From a virus: a stretch of DNA of 64,000 bases. How positions within the stretch are numbered: the stretch's first letter is position 1; each line of letters opens with the position of its first letter. The position numbers and the translations under genes were made by a program. Shown in pieces: positions 27,983 to 37,310 of the stretch. The notes beneath the pieces were generated by a model. It searched no databases. It had not been told where the DNA came from and was given only the letters and a program-made list of their open reading frames with translations. The stretch spans positions 1 to 64,000 of the IMG/VR virus record IMGVR_UViG_3300038299_000353; one strand, given 5' to 3'.

Positions 27983-28438
27983 ATGTCTACGTACCAATTA
28001 ACAGGAGTTGCTTATGAGCTTCATCAAGAGTTAAATTTCCCTAGCGAACCAAGTCAAAATAGAATAAACCTTTGGCTAGAATATAACGTCGGGAAATTAA
28101 ACAATAAGATTTCTACTAACTACAGTTTAAATTCTGGAGAATATGTACCTCTATTACATCAAGACGAAAAAGACATCTTAAAGTCTCTATACTATGTTGA
28201 GTATTATACAAATCTATCTAGGGATATCTTAATAAAAAGCTCTAGTGGCGGAAACATTATCTCTATAAAGGATGACGAAAGTTCAGTTACTTTTGAAAGG
28301 AGTAGGGACTCATCTGTGGAGATATATAAAATTGCTAGAGATATGGATAACAGGTCTACGGATTTAGTAAATCTATATAAACATAATAGGTCTGGACCAA
28401 GAGACCCTCAAGAGAATTTAACTGGCTTCAAGTATTAA
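27983..28438 (+). CDS. Putative head-completion (connector) protein, 151 aa
   Basis: First of four overlapping genes between the capsid and tail tube, the place of head-tail connector genes. The helical N-terminal part (VAYELHQELNFPSEPSQNRI) and LHQDEKDILKSLYYVEYYTN fit a gp6-like adaptor in size, but motif evidence is weak. The stop overlaps the next start (TAATG). Confidence 0.5.
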   Translation: MSTYQLTGVAYELHQELNFPSEPSQNRINLWLEYNVGKLNNKISTNYSLNSGEYVPLLHQDEKDILKSLYYVEYYTNLSRDILIKSSSGGNIISIKDDESSVTFERSRDSSVEIYKIARDMDNRSTDLVNLYKHNRSGPRDPQENLTGFKY

Positions 28439-28881
28439 TGATAGTATTGACCGACAGTCAGCAAGATAGTGTTAATGATGGAATGATGAGTTTGCATAAT
28501 TTTTTTGCTAGTAAAAACAAATTATTTGCTATCAAAAAAGGTACTACTACTGTTATTAGTGAGAGTAGCGCTCATAACTCTTATTATCAAAATAGCATTG
28601 AGAATAGTAAAACTGTTGAAACTCAAACCAGTGGAATGTTTTTGGCTAGGGCATATTATCTAGACAGGGGTACTGAATTTAAACCAATAGACGGCAATCA
28701 GGGTAGTGTTGCAGCAAGCCCTAGAATTAAGCTAGTAACTGATATAACGGGAAGAGATTTTTTAGAAGACTCAAAGGACGTTTATTGGGATGAAGAGTTT
28801 TATGATTTAATTTCAGAACCAAGAAGACACGGCTTGCTGCAAAACAACTTCTACACTTACTTCCTAGAGAAAATCAACTAA
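28438..28881 (+). CDS. Neck-region protein, 147 aa
   Basis: Coupled on both sides (TAATG overlaps). Mixed alpha/beta with GMFLARAYYLDRGTEFKPID. Position suggests a head-closure or stopper protein. Not recognised by sequence. Confidence 0.45.
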   Translation: MIVLTDSQQDSVNDGMMSLHNFFASKNKLFAIKKGTTTVISESSAHNSYYQNSIENSKTVETQTSGMFLARAYYLDRGTEFKPIDGNQGSVAASPRIKLVTDITGRDFLEDSKDVYWDEEFYDLISEPRRHGLLQNNFYTYFLEKIN

Positions 28882-29447
28882 TGGCAATCTTCAAGGCACA
28901 GATAAATAAGAAAATTACGAAAGCACTAACTGGAAGAAAGGCTAGGTCTAGCGCAATAAAAAAAATGTCTGCCGATTTCAAAAGATCTAAGAGACAGTTC
29001 TTGTCGGAGGTTGGCTCTGATAGGTCGTCACAAATGGTTCAGTCTGATGATAAAACAAGAGGTTACTTCGGCTTAGAGCCATCACAAAATCCAGTACAAG
29101 ATATAAAAGAATCTTTCGAAGAAAAAATTCAACTGAATACTAGGCCTAGCACTACTAGAGATAAAAATAGAGCATTTTACAAGTTTCAAATACAATATCC
29201 ATCAAGGCCAGAAATTTATAATGATGATCGATTGAGTCTACCGTGGACTGCAAAGACTTGGGTGCAAGCGTTGCAGGAGGGGTTAGGAAGTATTGAAAAA
29301 TTCTTATTTAAGCCAGGTGCTGGTAGGTCTGAGCTTGGTTATCAGATTAAAAACTCAATAAACAGGCAGAGCGAGCCAAGAGATGGTTCGTATCTAGACA
29401 GATTAAGAAGTCTTTTTGAAACAAAACTCAGAGGGGGAAATAGATGA
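28881..29447 (+). CDS. Neck-region basic protein, 188 aa
   Basis: Very basic N-terminus (FKAQINKKITKALTGRKARS). Third gene of the connector block. The basic helix followed by beta segments could be a tail-to-head joining protein of the HK97 gp10 kind, but this is by position only. Overlaps the next gene by 4 nt with GAGGGGG as ribosome binding site for it. Confidence 0.45.
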   Translation: MAIFKAQINKKITKALTGRKARSSAIKKMSADFKRSKRQFLSEVGSDRSSQMVQSDDKTRGYFGLEPSQNPVQDIKESFEEKIQLNTRPSTTRDKNRAFYKFQIQYPSRPEIYNDDRLSLPWTAKTWVQALQEGLGSIEKFLFKPGAGRSELGYQIKNSINRQSEPRDGSYLDRLRSLFETKLRGGNR

Positions 29448-30280
29448 TACCGCAATACGATCATAAGCTAGGGTCTTACTTTACTCTATATCTAGAAAAC
29501 AGGCTCTTAGAGAAGGGGCAGGCTTTTACTAATACTACTGGAATCTTTTACCCAAACGATCAAAATAATATTAATGGACTAACCTTTTCAAATAGTCCTT
29601 ATGGTCAGTGGGTTTATGATCACTCAATTACTGGTGCTATAATTCCAAGTGGAGTTTATGTAAATGGTGAAGAGGTGAATAGGGGTACTAGTGGATTGTC
29701 TATAGACTTTTTAAATGGTGGCGCTTATCATGAAGACTTTGGAGACTCACCAGTGTCGGGAGCATTCGCATACAAGGACTTTAACGTATACTTTAAACCA
29801 GAAAATGAAACTCAGGTTTTATTGAGAGAAGCTTTTAGATCCAAGGACCCATTAAACTTTTTAACTGGATCGAATAATTTAAGAATAAATGCCCCATGCA
29901 TTATAGTCAGTTCTAAGAATAGCTCTAGCGAGCCTCTCGCATTTGGTGGCCTAGATGAAGTAACTTATAACTTACAGACTTTAGTTTTAACTGATAATTA
30001 CTATGATTTGGATGGAGCTTTATCTATATTTAGAGATTTGAGGGAAAATTACTTTTCGGTAGGAGGCTTTGAAAAAATACCTTGGGACTTTAAGGGTGAC
30101 TTAAAAGATCCAGAATATAGCTACAATGATATCAACGCAGCATTTAGCGGTGGGTATGAAAAAGCTTATATTGATAAGGTGACTATAAACTCTACAAATA
30201 GTGTAGATAATGAATTTTCAGAGTTTAATATAGGCTATGCAGAATTTTCGATTATAGCCTATAGGTTTCCAAGAAAATGA
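29444..30280 (+). CDS. Neck or tail-completion protein, 278 aa
   Basis: Beta-rich (GIFYPNDQNNINGLTFSNSP) with Gly, Tyr and Asn in abundance. Last gene before the tail tube, which is the common place of a tail terminator, though it is longer than most. The start follows a GAGGGGG Shine-Dalgarno sequence, here the most convincing in the block. Confidence 0.5.
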   Translation: MIPQYDHKLGSYFTLYLENRLLEKGQAFTNTTGIFYPNDQNNINGLTFSNSPYGQWVYDHSITGAIIPSGVYVNGEEVNRGTSGLSIDFLNGGAYHEDFGDSPVSGAFAYKDFNVYFKPENETQVLLREAFRSKDPLNFLTGSNNLRINAPCIIVSSKNSSSEPLAFGGLDEVTYNLQTLVLTDNYYDLDGALSIFRDLRENYFSVGGFEKIPWDFKGDLKDPEYSYNDINAAFSGGYEKAYIDKVTINSTNSVDNEFSEFNIGYAEFSIIAYRFPRK

Positions 30281-30337
30281 TTCACAGTCTCGCAAATAAA
30301 ATGTATTAACTATTATAACCCAACCTTTTTTAAAACT

Positions 30338-31567
30338 ATGGCAAAAAGAATTCAAACAAGATATGAAAGTGCTGGCCTCTTTGTAGGCCCTTCGCCAGCA
30401 ACTGGCAGACACTTTGCAGATGGTCTTTACGGTTACACCACTCTATTAAGTGGATCAAGCGGTGATAACCAAATCAGACCACTATTCAGAGTACAGTCGT
30501 TCTCCGACTCTTTCGACAACCCTCTTCAGAACGTTAATCAATTTGGACAAGCTACTACTCTTGCCAAATTAGCTACTTCTGCACCGACCCCAACCTTCGA
30601 TTTCACGTATTTCACTAATAATGGATTGAACGAAGCTATTCTGGGCTTTCCAGTGTCCCTTGATGCTAGCACTGTTGCTGGAAATACAACTGGCTTGAGA
30701 AATTGCCTGTCTGGATTCTTTGATTCTACAAATGATTCCAAGAACTATTTCGCGCAATTCGTCCCAGAAGGTAAGTCCGTTTATGGAGATACCTCTGCAG
30801 ATGACCTAGACTTCGTAGTTTGCCTTTCAAATGGCTTCATTACTAATTATGAAGTTAGCGCAAGTGTTGGCGGGTTCATGGAATCTACAGTTTCTGTTGA
30901 AGGTTCTAATTACGTAGTTAATTCTAATAGTACTGGCAACATTTCTCCAGCAATTTTCCCAGAAAATGGAGACAAGGTTACTGGGTGGCAATATGATATT
31001 CCTGCAATCTCACAAGACTCCACTGGAGCTTTTGCTGGTGCAGGTTCTACAATGCCAGCGGTCATCAAACAAGGTGGAATTAAGCTTAACATCAGCACTC
31101 TTTCGGGTAACATGGGTGTTAACATTACAGAATCGAATATCAATTCGTTTTCCGTTAGCGTTCCAGTTGCTCGTGACAACCTTGAAAGACTAGGAAGTCA
31201 ATTCGTTTTTGCTCGCCCATTGCAAACACCAATTGATGGAACAGTAAGCTTCGATTTTAATGTCACTGATATGACGACAGGTTCTCTTGTTGATCTATTC
31301 AACGGCACATCGAACACTGAGTTTGACTTTAGTATTGTAACTGCTGGAAGTACTGGTAATTCGGTAGATACAGATCAATTCGCTATTGTTGTTAGAGGTG
31401 CTACCTTCGAATCGGAAAATACATCTCTTGATATCGGATCTGCAAGAAACGGTTCTGTAACATTCCAAGTCCCACTTGGTACTGTTGATGAAACTGGAAA
31501 AGGCATATTCTTCAGCGGAGCCGCTACAGAAGCAGATCGTAACGCGAGATACGCAGGTCGTTCATAA
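30338..31567 (+). CDS. Major tail tube protein, 409 aa
   Basis: High-expression codon use like the capsid, a strong terminator behind it and the tape measure next. The N-terminus AKRIQTRYESAGLFVGPSPA is followed by two stretches of alternating strands (about 60-230 and 240-395), suggesting two tube-like domains, which fits a length about twice that of a simple tube protein. It would polymerise into the non-contractile tail tube. TGTATTAA at 30302 is a weak late motif. Confidence 0.7.
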   Translation: MAKRIQTRYESAGLFVGPSPATGRHFADGLYGYTTLLSGSSGDNQIRPLFRVQSFSDSFDNPLQNVNQFGQATTLAKLATSAPTPTFDFTYFTNNGLNEAILGFPVSLDASTVAGNTTGLRNCLSGFFDSTNDSKNYFAQFVPEGKSVYGDTSADDLDFVVCLSNGFITNYEVSASVGGFMESTVSVEGSNYVVNSNSTGNISPAIFPENGDKVTGWQYDIPAISQDSTGAFAGAGSTMPAVIKQGGIKLNISTLSGNMGVNITESNINSFSVSVPVARDNLERLGSQFVFARPLQTPIDGTVSFDFNVTDMTTGSLVDLFNGTSNTEFDFSIVTAGSTGNSVDTDQFAIVVRGATFESENTSLDIGSARNGSVTFQVPLGTVDETGKGIFFSGAATEADRNARYAGRS

Positions 31568-31593
31568 ATTTTAAATATTCATTTAAAAAACAA

Positions 31594-31628
31594 AGCCCAT
31601 TGATTTTTTTATCAGTGGGCTTTTTTTT
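31594..31628 (+). terminator. Intrinsic terminator after the tail tube gene
   Basis: AGCCCATTGAT pairs with ATCAGTGGGCT (11 bp), loop TTTTTT, then a long T-run. Confidence 0.9.
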
Positions 31629-31630
31629 AG

Positions 31631-31638
31631 TGTAATAG
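31631..31638 (+). promoter_or_regulatory. Late promoter motif TGTAATAG
   Basis: 9 nt before ATG 31648. TATAGGC between motif and ATG is shared with the gene at 40610. Confidence 0.6.
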
Positions 31639-31647
31639 TATATAGGC

Positions 31648-34600
31648 ATGGCTAGATCTGATTTAGAAATATTAGCGGAAGTAAAACTCTCAAACACAAG
31701 AGAGTTTAATGCTCAGTTGCGTGGTCTTGAAAAACGTAAAGTTATAATTGACACAAAGCGAAGTGAGCAGGCTTTAGGCAGAATTACAGGCAAGGCAAAT
31801 GAGTTTACTAAATCACTTGAAGCTTCTAATGCCCGTGTCATCGCTTTCGGCGCTTCTGTGGCCGTCATTGAAGGGGTAAGAAGAGCCTTCCTAGAATTGG
31901 CTACCACCGTAGTACAGGTGGAAAGTAGCTTGAATGCTATTAACTCCATCTTCGGAAGAAGTAGCGATACGATATCGAAGTTTGGTGACGAGCTGTTTAA
32001 GGTTGCTAAGAATACTGGTCAGGGATTTCAGCAAGTAGCTGAAGCTGCACAGGAATTTGCCAGACAGGGCTTGAGCGTAGAGCAAACTCTAAAGAGAACA
32101 AATGACGCTCTGATATTAACTCGACTAACAACTTTAAACACAGAGAAAGCAATTTCTGGTTTAACTGCGGTTGTTAACGGTTTTGCATCCTCTGCTATAA
32201 CGACTACTGACGTCATAAATAAGTTGAGAGCAGTTGAAACTGCTTTTGCGGTTTCTTCTACAGATCTAATTGATGCGGTTTCTAGATCGGCATCCGTTGC
32301 TCAGGATGCTGGCATATCGTTTGAAGAATTGCTGGGTTTCATTACTGCGATAAAACAAAGAACTGGTTTGGGTGGCGCTACTATTGGTCAAGGTCTGAAG
32401 ACTGCTTTAACTAGACTTAATTTACCTACTAGAATCGCACAGTTGAAAGAACTTGGGGTCGCTGTTGATGAATCTGCCGCAACCTTTGATAACCTAGTAA
32501 CAGCATCTGTAGCCATTGATAAAGCTCAAAAGGACGGGAACAGAAGTCTTGCCACTCAAATATCTACAGTTGTTGCTGGCCAGTTCCAGGTTTCAAAATT
32601 GTCGGCCCTATTTAGAGATTTAGCATCCCAACAAAGTATTGCTGGAGGAGCGACAGACGCTGCGACCAAGGCAACTAATGAAGCTATTCTAGCCAACTTA
32701 GCTTACAATCAAACTATTGAGGGTGTTAGTAAGCAAATCTCTGCCAATATAAGTCAAATTTTTGCAGGCCTTGGCGAGGCTGGGCTTCAAGACTTCTTCA
32801 AGTCTATTGTAACGGATATAAATGTATTGCTAGAAGCTCTTCAAGGCAAAGATATTGGAGGTGGGTCCTTTTTGGCAAACCTTACCAAGGACGTGCTTTT
32901 ACTAGCTAATGATCTTAAGCTTTTAGCGCCACTTGCTGAAGGGTTTGTAAAAGTCTTGACTGGTCCTGCATTTGTAACTGGCTTGGCAATTATTGCCAAT
33001 ACTTTAAAAAATGTATTCACTCAGGGTGGCGCAAGTTTACTTCAGCTCAGTGGTATAAACAAAGTTTCAGAAAAACGAATAGCAAATCAGAGAGTTATTC
33101 AAAGCTTGTTAGCTCAAGCTACCTCTTCCGAGTTAAAACAGCTAGAATTAGCAACTTCACAGGCACAAAAAGAACAAATTATATTAGGCTTGCTGACTAA
33201 ACAACTTGCTGCGCAAAAAGCCTTAGAATCTAGTTCGATTAGAACTGCGCAAAGCTTGTCGAGGCAGGGTGTATCTCTTGGTGGATCTGTTTTTACTGGA
33301 GATGTAAGTAGGAAAGGAAGAGGAACAAAGGGTTTTGCTGGAGGAACTTTAGGGGGAGCAATAGAAAATGAAAAAAGGGCGATCAGCAATGGCGTTGGTG
33401 GAGCTAGTTCAAACGCGCAAGTAAAAGTAGTAAATTCATTCAATTATGGAAAGGGCAAGATTGGGCCAGCCGTATTGAATAGTGATGAGATTTTAATACC
33501 TAATAAGAGTGGCGACATTGTATTGAATAGAGATATGGCAGGATCTTCTGCTATTAGCTCTATGGGTGGAAACTTTGCCAAAGGCAAGATCCCTATGATC
33601 AAGGGATTGACCTACAAGGCCTCTCAGGATGGCTTTAGCAAGCTTCTGATGGGTAACACCAAATTTCAGTCTGTAAGCTACTACAGTAAGAATTCTGACT
33701 CAGTTAGACAGCTTACAGGGGTTCAGCATTCATCTATGGTTGGTCAGTCATCTAAGGCTGGAAAGCCGCCTCCTAAGGGGTATTCTAGCTGGAAGCAATA
33801 CCAAAGGGAGAATCAGATGGTTACTCTTAGAGGTATGCAGGGTGGCGAACAAGTAACCAAAAATGTAAAACTCTCTAATATAAGAAAGGTTAGAGCTGGG
33901 GGAGCTACCTATATACCTAATTTTGCAGAAGGCAGGGTCAATATTGGAGATTCCGAAATAAAAAGGATGATGAAGAGGCTGAGATCTGGTCAATCTCTAA
34001 CAAACAGAGATTTGAGAAGGATCGAATCTGGTATTGCATCGGGTCAATCATTTAAAATTCCACCCCTTTTAAGGGATGCTGCGGCTAAGCAGGCTTCGTT
34101 TGCAAGTCAGAAAGCTGCTAGAGGTTCTGGTAGAGCTACACCAAAAACTCCACCAAGCGGTGCTGGTGAAAGGACTAGAATATTTCCGACACGAACATCT
34201 TCCGTTAGAGATAGTCAAGGGAGATTTGTTGGAACAGGTGGAGCATCAGATGTAAGCTCTTCAGGTTCCAGAGCTTTTAGCACTAATGATTTTCAGCCGC
34301 CAGCAGTAATACAGCCAAGTTTAGCCGAGCAGGCAAAAAATGCTCCACCTAAAGCAACTGACTTTAGTAAATCTTTGGAAGAGAGGCAGTACAAGCAATT
34401 TAAAAACGATTTTACTGCTGGCAAAATACCTAGCGGAGGTGGCGATGACACGTTCAAGAAATTTAAAACAAGGCTGCAGTTTGATCTTATAGAAGCCGAA
34501 TTAAAAAAAGAGTCTAAAGCTCAGGGAAGACCTGTATCATTTGCTGAGCTTGGTAGGTCAAAAGAAGGTAGGAAGCTTAGGCAAAATATTGTAAAAGCTG

Positions 34601-37302
34601 GACTAGTTAATTTTAAGCAAGTTGAAGCCACAACAGCAAGAGCCGTTCAAGATGCTCTTTTGGCTGATGCACAAACACAATTAGAGAAGTCTGGGAAGGG
34701 TAGATTTGGTCTTGATAGTGGCCTAGACAAAAAAGCAAAAGGCATTTTGCAATCACCTTCTGGAAGAAGACTTTCATCAGAATCTAGAGCTAAATTTAAC
34801 GAATCGGTTGAATCTAGAAAAATAGCTAGAGGACAAAGACTACAGGGGGCTGGATTTGGACTTAGCTTTGCTGGGGCTTTGGCAGCGCCAGTAGTTGGTC
34901 AGGGGATTGCAAAGGCAACTGGAAATGAAAGGGCTGGGTCAATTGCATCTGGTGCTTTAGGTGGGGCTGCGACTGGAGCAAGTGTGGGTGCATTTTCTGG
35001 GAATCCGATTGGTATTGCAATAGGTGCTGGAGTTGGGGGTATACTGGGTGGAGTTAGTGCTGCGCTTGCTACAGCCAATGATGATGCCAGCAAGTATTCC
35101 AAGACTCTGGGCGAGCAGCAAGATTTTTATAAAAAGAATATAGCTTCTGCACAGGCATATGTAAATGCGCAGTTTAGACTAAATGATGCATTTGAAAGTG
35201 GAACTGCATCAGGAAAACAGATAGCGGCCCTGTTCTCTGATATACAAAGAACGTTTAATGATTTTCAGAACGATCCAAATCTTGGCAAATCAGAAAGAGG
35301 GAGAAAGCTTCAGCAAGACTTTGTTACTGCAACTCCAGAGGCAAGAAGAGAGATATTGGCTGACCTCCAAAGGGAGGGGCAGTCAAAAATAAGGACAGCG
35401 TCAACACAGGCGGCTTTCGACGATTTCGCTACAAAATCTAAAGATAGGAGAGCTACTATAGCGGCGGAGAGAACTACTATTAAGGGTGTCGGTCAATATG
35501 CCTTTGGATCGCCAGTATCAAGAGTAACAAACCAGGCGGAACTTAATCTTAGTAAGATTACAAAAGAAGAGGTATCTCTTTTTGTTGGAGGCCTTCTAGC
35601 GGATATAGATCTTGACAATGTTGACTTTTCCACTTTAGAGGCGTCTGGAACTAATCTCCAGAAGCTACTTGCGCTGGGTCTTGAAGAGGAAACTGCAAAA
35701 GCTTTTGCTCTTCAGTTCGACGAAAATAGGCTTCTATCAAACCTATTCCAGCAAGAGATTGGAAAAGGCTCCATTAAGACCAATATAATTCAACAGCAAA
35801 ATACCGCTGCGATAACAGATGCGAACTTTAAAGTTGCAGGAGCTAACAGAGACTCTGATGATGCTTCATCTAATTTGTTCCAAGCTCAGGCTGGCCAGTC
35901 TGCTGCTGCTAGAATAACGCAAAGGGGTCAAGTTAGTAGAGCGTCCAACCTCAAGCAAAATCAATTGGAGTTTCTTTCTGGTCAGGGCTTTGACCAGACA
36001 CGTAATAAGCAGAACCTTCAGATAAGTGATCTGCAAACAGCTCTTAAAAATGGGTTGAAGGATCTTAACTTAGGTGCTTCAGGGGGTGTCCAATCTGCTT
36101 TTAAAGATAGATTGTCCACATTCACACCAGAGCAAAGAGCTGAGGTTTCCCCTATCTTGGAAAAGGTTGCGAATGAAGGAGCTTCAATTAGCGATATAAA
36201 CTCTCTAATAGGAACGACAAAAGATAAGGATTTGAAACAAGAGCTTACAAAGTTGGCAATTAGCCTGGCAGCAAATAGAGATGCTCTTGTCGCAAATACA
36301 AATCAGTCACTTGCGGATACAGTAGCTATCAATCAACAGCGCGAAAATCAGAGAGTGTCTCAAGCAGCATTAAACGATTTAGGGTCAAAGACGGGAGGTC
36401 AGAACCTTTCACAATTATTTGGTGAAGATAAGGCGGGTAGTAGTCTTACTGAAGAAATTAGAAAGGGAATGAGAGAAACTTTCTTAGGCTTAGATAGAAC
36501 GGGTTTGCCTGGAAGAGATCCAATTAGAGAAGTGCTGGCTGATAAAGATTCTCCAGAGGCTCAAGCATTAAAGGGGGCTTCTGATGTACTTAGAGAGCAG
36601 TTCAATCTTGTTACTAGATCAAAAGGCGAAGGGGGTCAACTAACCGATTTACAGAGTAAAAGAGCTAGGAGCATTTTTGAACGAGAGTTGAGTATAGGGG
36701 ATCAAACTCCTGAAGGGCTTGCGGATTTACCTGCAAGATTAGAAAGTGTATTTGACCGTTTATCTGATCAGGGCGTTAAACTGGACTTAGACGAACTAGT
36801 TAAGGTTAAAACTAATACAGGTGAAGAGATTGGTGGCTTTGAAGTAATCAACCAAGGTTTAGCTGCTGTTGTCGAATCCCTCAAGGTGGTCAGCCCAACA
36901 TTAGCATCACTATTGAGTGATGTTACTCCAACCGAAGGTAGGCTTCCTGGAGCGCCACCAGTTGTAGAAGGAGGTAATCAATCTTCCACCGCAGCAGACT
37001 CTGCAGCAAATGTATTAGCTGCACTCAAGGTGCAGGAGGCCGCAGCGTTGGTAAATAGAGATGCTATAGCCACTCTAGTAGAACAATTAAATGCAAATAC
37101 TCTTACTCAAGAGCAATTTATTAAAGCATCTAGTGAGCTAAGTGAAAGGCTTGCAGAGGGAGTAATTAAAACCACTGATGTTGTTACTAATATAGATATA
37201 AAGCTTCCAGACGGCAGCATAGCTAGGTTGGGTTCAGTAGAAGAAGCGGTTGAAGAGTTTAGGAGAAATTTAGAATCAATTGTAGACACGATCAGTGATT
37301 AA
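31648..37302 (+). CDS. Tail tape measure protein, 1884 aa
   Basis: The largest protein of the window. The N-terminal 400 residues contain the TP901-type tape measure core (NAINSIFGRSSDTISKFGDE and AVSSTDLIDAVSRSASVAQD, then GLGGATIGQGLKTALTRL). Hydrophobic segments occur at about 425-450 and 1070-1145 (Gly/Ala-rich, AGSIASGALGGAATGASVGA). Long helical stretches follow. It sets tail length, and 1884 residues predicts a tail of roughly 280 nm at 1.5 angstrom per residue. Part of it is probably ejected into the host membrane with the DNA. Confidence 0.9.
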   Translation: MARSDLEILAEVKLSNTREFNAQLRGLEKRKVIIDTKRSEQALGRITGKANEFTKSLEASNARVIAFGASVAVIEGVRRAFLELATTVVQVESSLNAINSIFGRSSDTISKFGDELFKVAKNTGQGFQQVAEAAQEFARQGLSVEQTLKRTNDALILTRLTTLNTEKAISGLTAVVNGFASSAITTTDVINKLRAVETAFAVSSTDLIDAVSRSASVAQDAGISFEELLGFITAIKQRTGLGGATIGQGLKTALTRLNLPTRIAQLKELGVAVDESAATFDNLVTASVAIDKAQKDGNRSLATQISTVVAGQFQVSKLSALFRDLASQQSIAGGATDAATKATNEAILANLAYNQTIEGVSKQISANISQIFAGLGEAGLQDFFKSIVTDINVLLEALQGKDIGGGSFLANLTKDVLLLANDLKLLAPLAEGFVKVLTGPAFVTGLAIIANTLKNVFTQGGASLLQLSGINKVSEKRIANQRVIQSLLAQATSSELKQLELATSQAQKEQIILGLLTKQLAAQKALESSSIRTAQSLSRQGVSLGGSVFTGDVSRKGRGTKGFAGGTLGGAIENEKRAISNGVGGASSNAQVKVVNSFNYGKGKIGPAVLNSDEILIPNKSGDIVLNRDMAGSSAISSMGGNFAKGKIPMIKGLTYKASQDGFSKLLMGNTKFQSVSYYSKNSDSVRQLTGVQHSSMVGQSSKAGKPPPKGYSSWKQYQRENQMVTLRGMQGGEQVTKNVKLSNIRKVRAGGATYIPNFAEGRVNIGDSEIKRMMKRLRSGQSLTNRDLRRIESGIASGQSFKIPPLLRDAAAKQASFASQKAARGSGRATPKTPPSGAGERTRIFPTRTSSVRDSQGRFVGTGGASDVSSSGSRAFSTNDFQPPAVIQPSLAEQAKNAPPKATDFSKSLEERQYKQFKNDFTAGKIPSGGGDDTFKKFKTRLQFDLIEAELKKESKAQGRPVSFAELGRSKEGRKLRQNIVKAGLVNFKQVEATTARAVQDALLADAQTQLEKSGKGRFGLDSGLDKKAKGILQSPSGRRLSSESRAKFNESVESRKIARGQRLQGAGFGLSFAGALAAPVVGQGIAKATGNERAGSIASGALGGAATGASVGAFSGNPIGIAIGAGVGGILGGVSAALATANDDASKYSKTLGEQQDFYKKNIASAQAYVNAQFRLNDAFESGTASGKQIAALFSDIQRTFNDFQNDPNLGKSERGRKLQQDFVTATPEARREILADLQREGQSKIRTASTQAAFDDFATKSKDRRATIAAERTTIKGVGQYAFGSPVSRVTNQAELNLSKITKEEVSLFVGGLLADIDLDNVDFSTLEASGTNLQKLLALGLEEETAKAFALQFDENRLLSNLFQQEIGKGSIKTNIIQQQNTAAITDANFKVAGANRDSDDASSNLFQAQAGQSAAARITQRGQVSRASNLKQNQLEFLSGQGFDQTRNKQNLQISDLQTALKNGLKDLNLGASGGVQSAFKDRLSTFTPEQRAEVSPILEKVANEGASISDINSLIGTTKDKDLKQELTKLAISLAANRDALVANTNQSLADTVAINQQRENQRVSQAALNDLGSKTGGQNLSQLFGEDKAGSSLTEEIRKGMRETFLGLDRTGLPGRDPIREVLADKDSPEAQALKGASDVLREQFNLVTRSKGEGGQLTDLQSKRARSIFERELSIGDQTPEGLADLPARLESVFDRLSDQGVKLDLDELVKVKTNTGEEIGGFEVINQGLAAVVESLKVVSPTLASLLSDVTPTEGRLPGAPPVVEGGNQSSTAADSAANVLAALKVQEAAALVNRDAIATLVEQLNANTLTQEQFIKASSELSERLAEGVIKTTDVVTNIDIKLPDGSIARLGSVEEAVEEFRRNLESIVDTISD

Positions 37303-37310
37303 TTATAAAA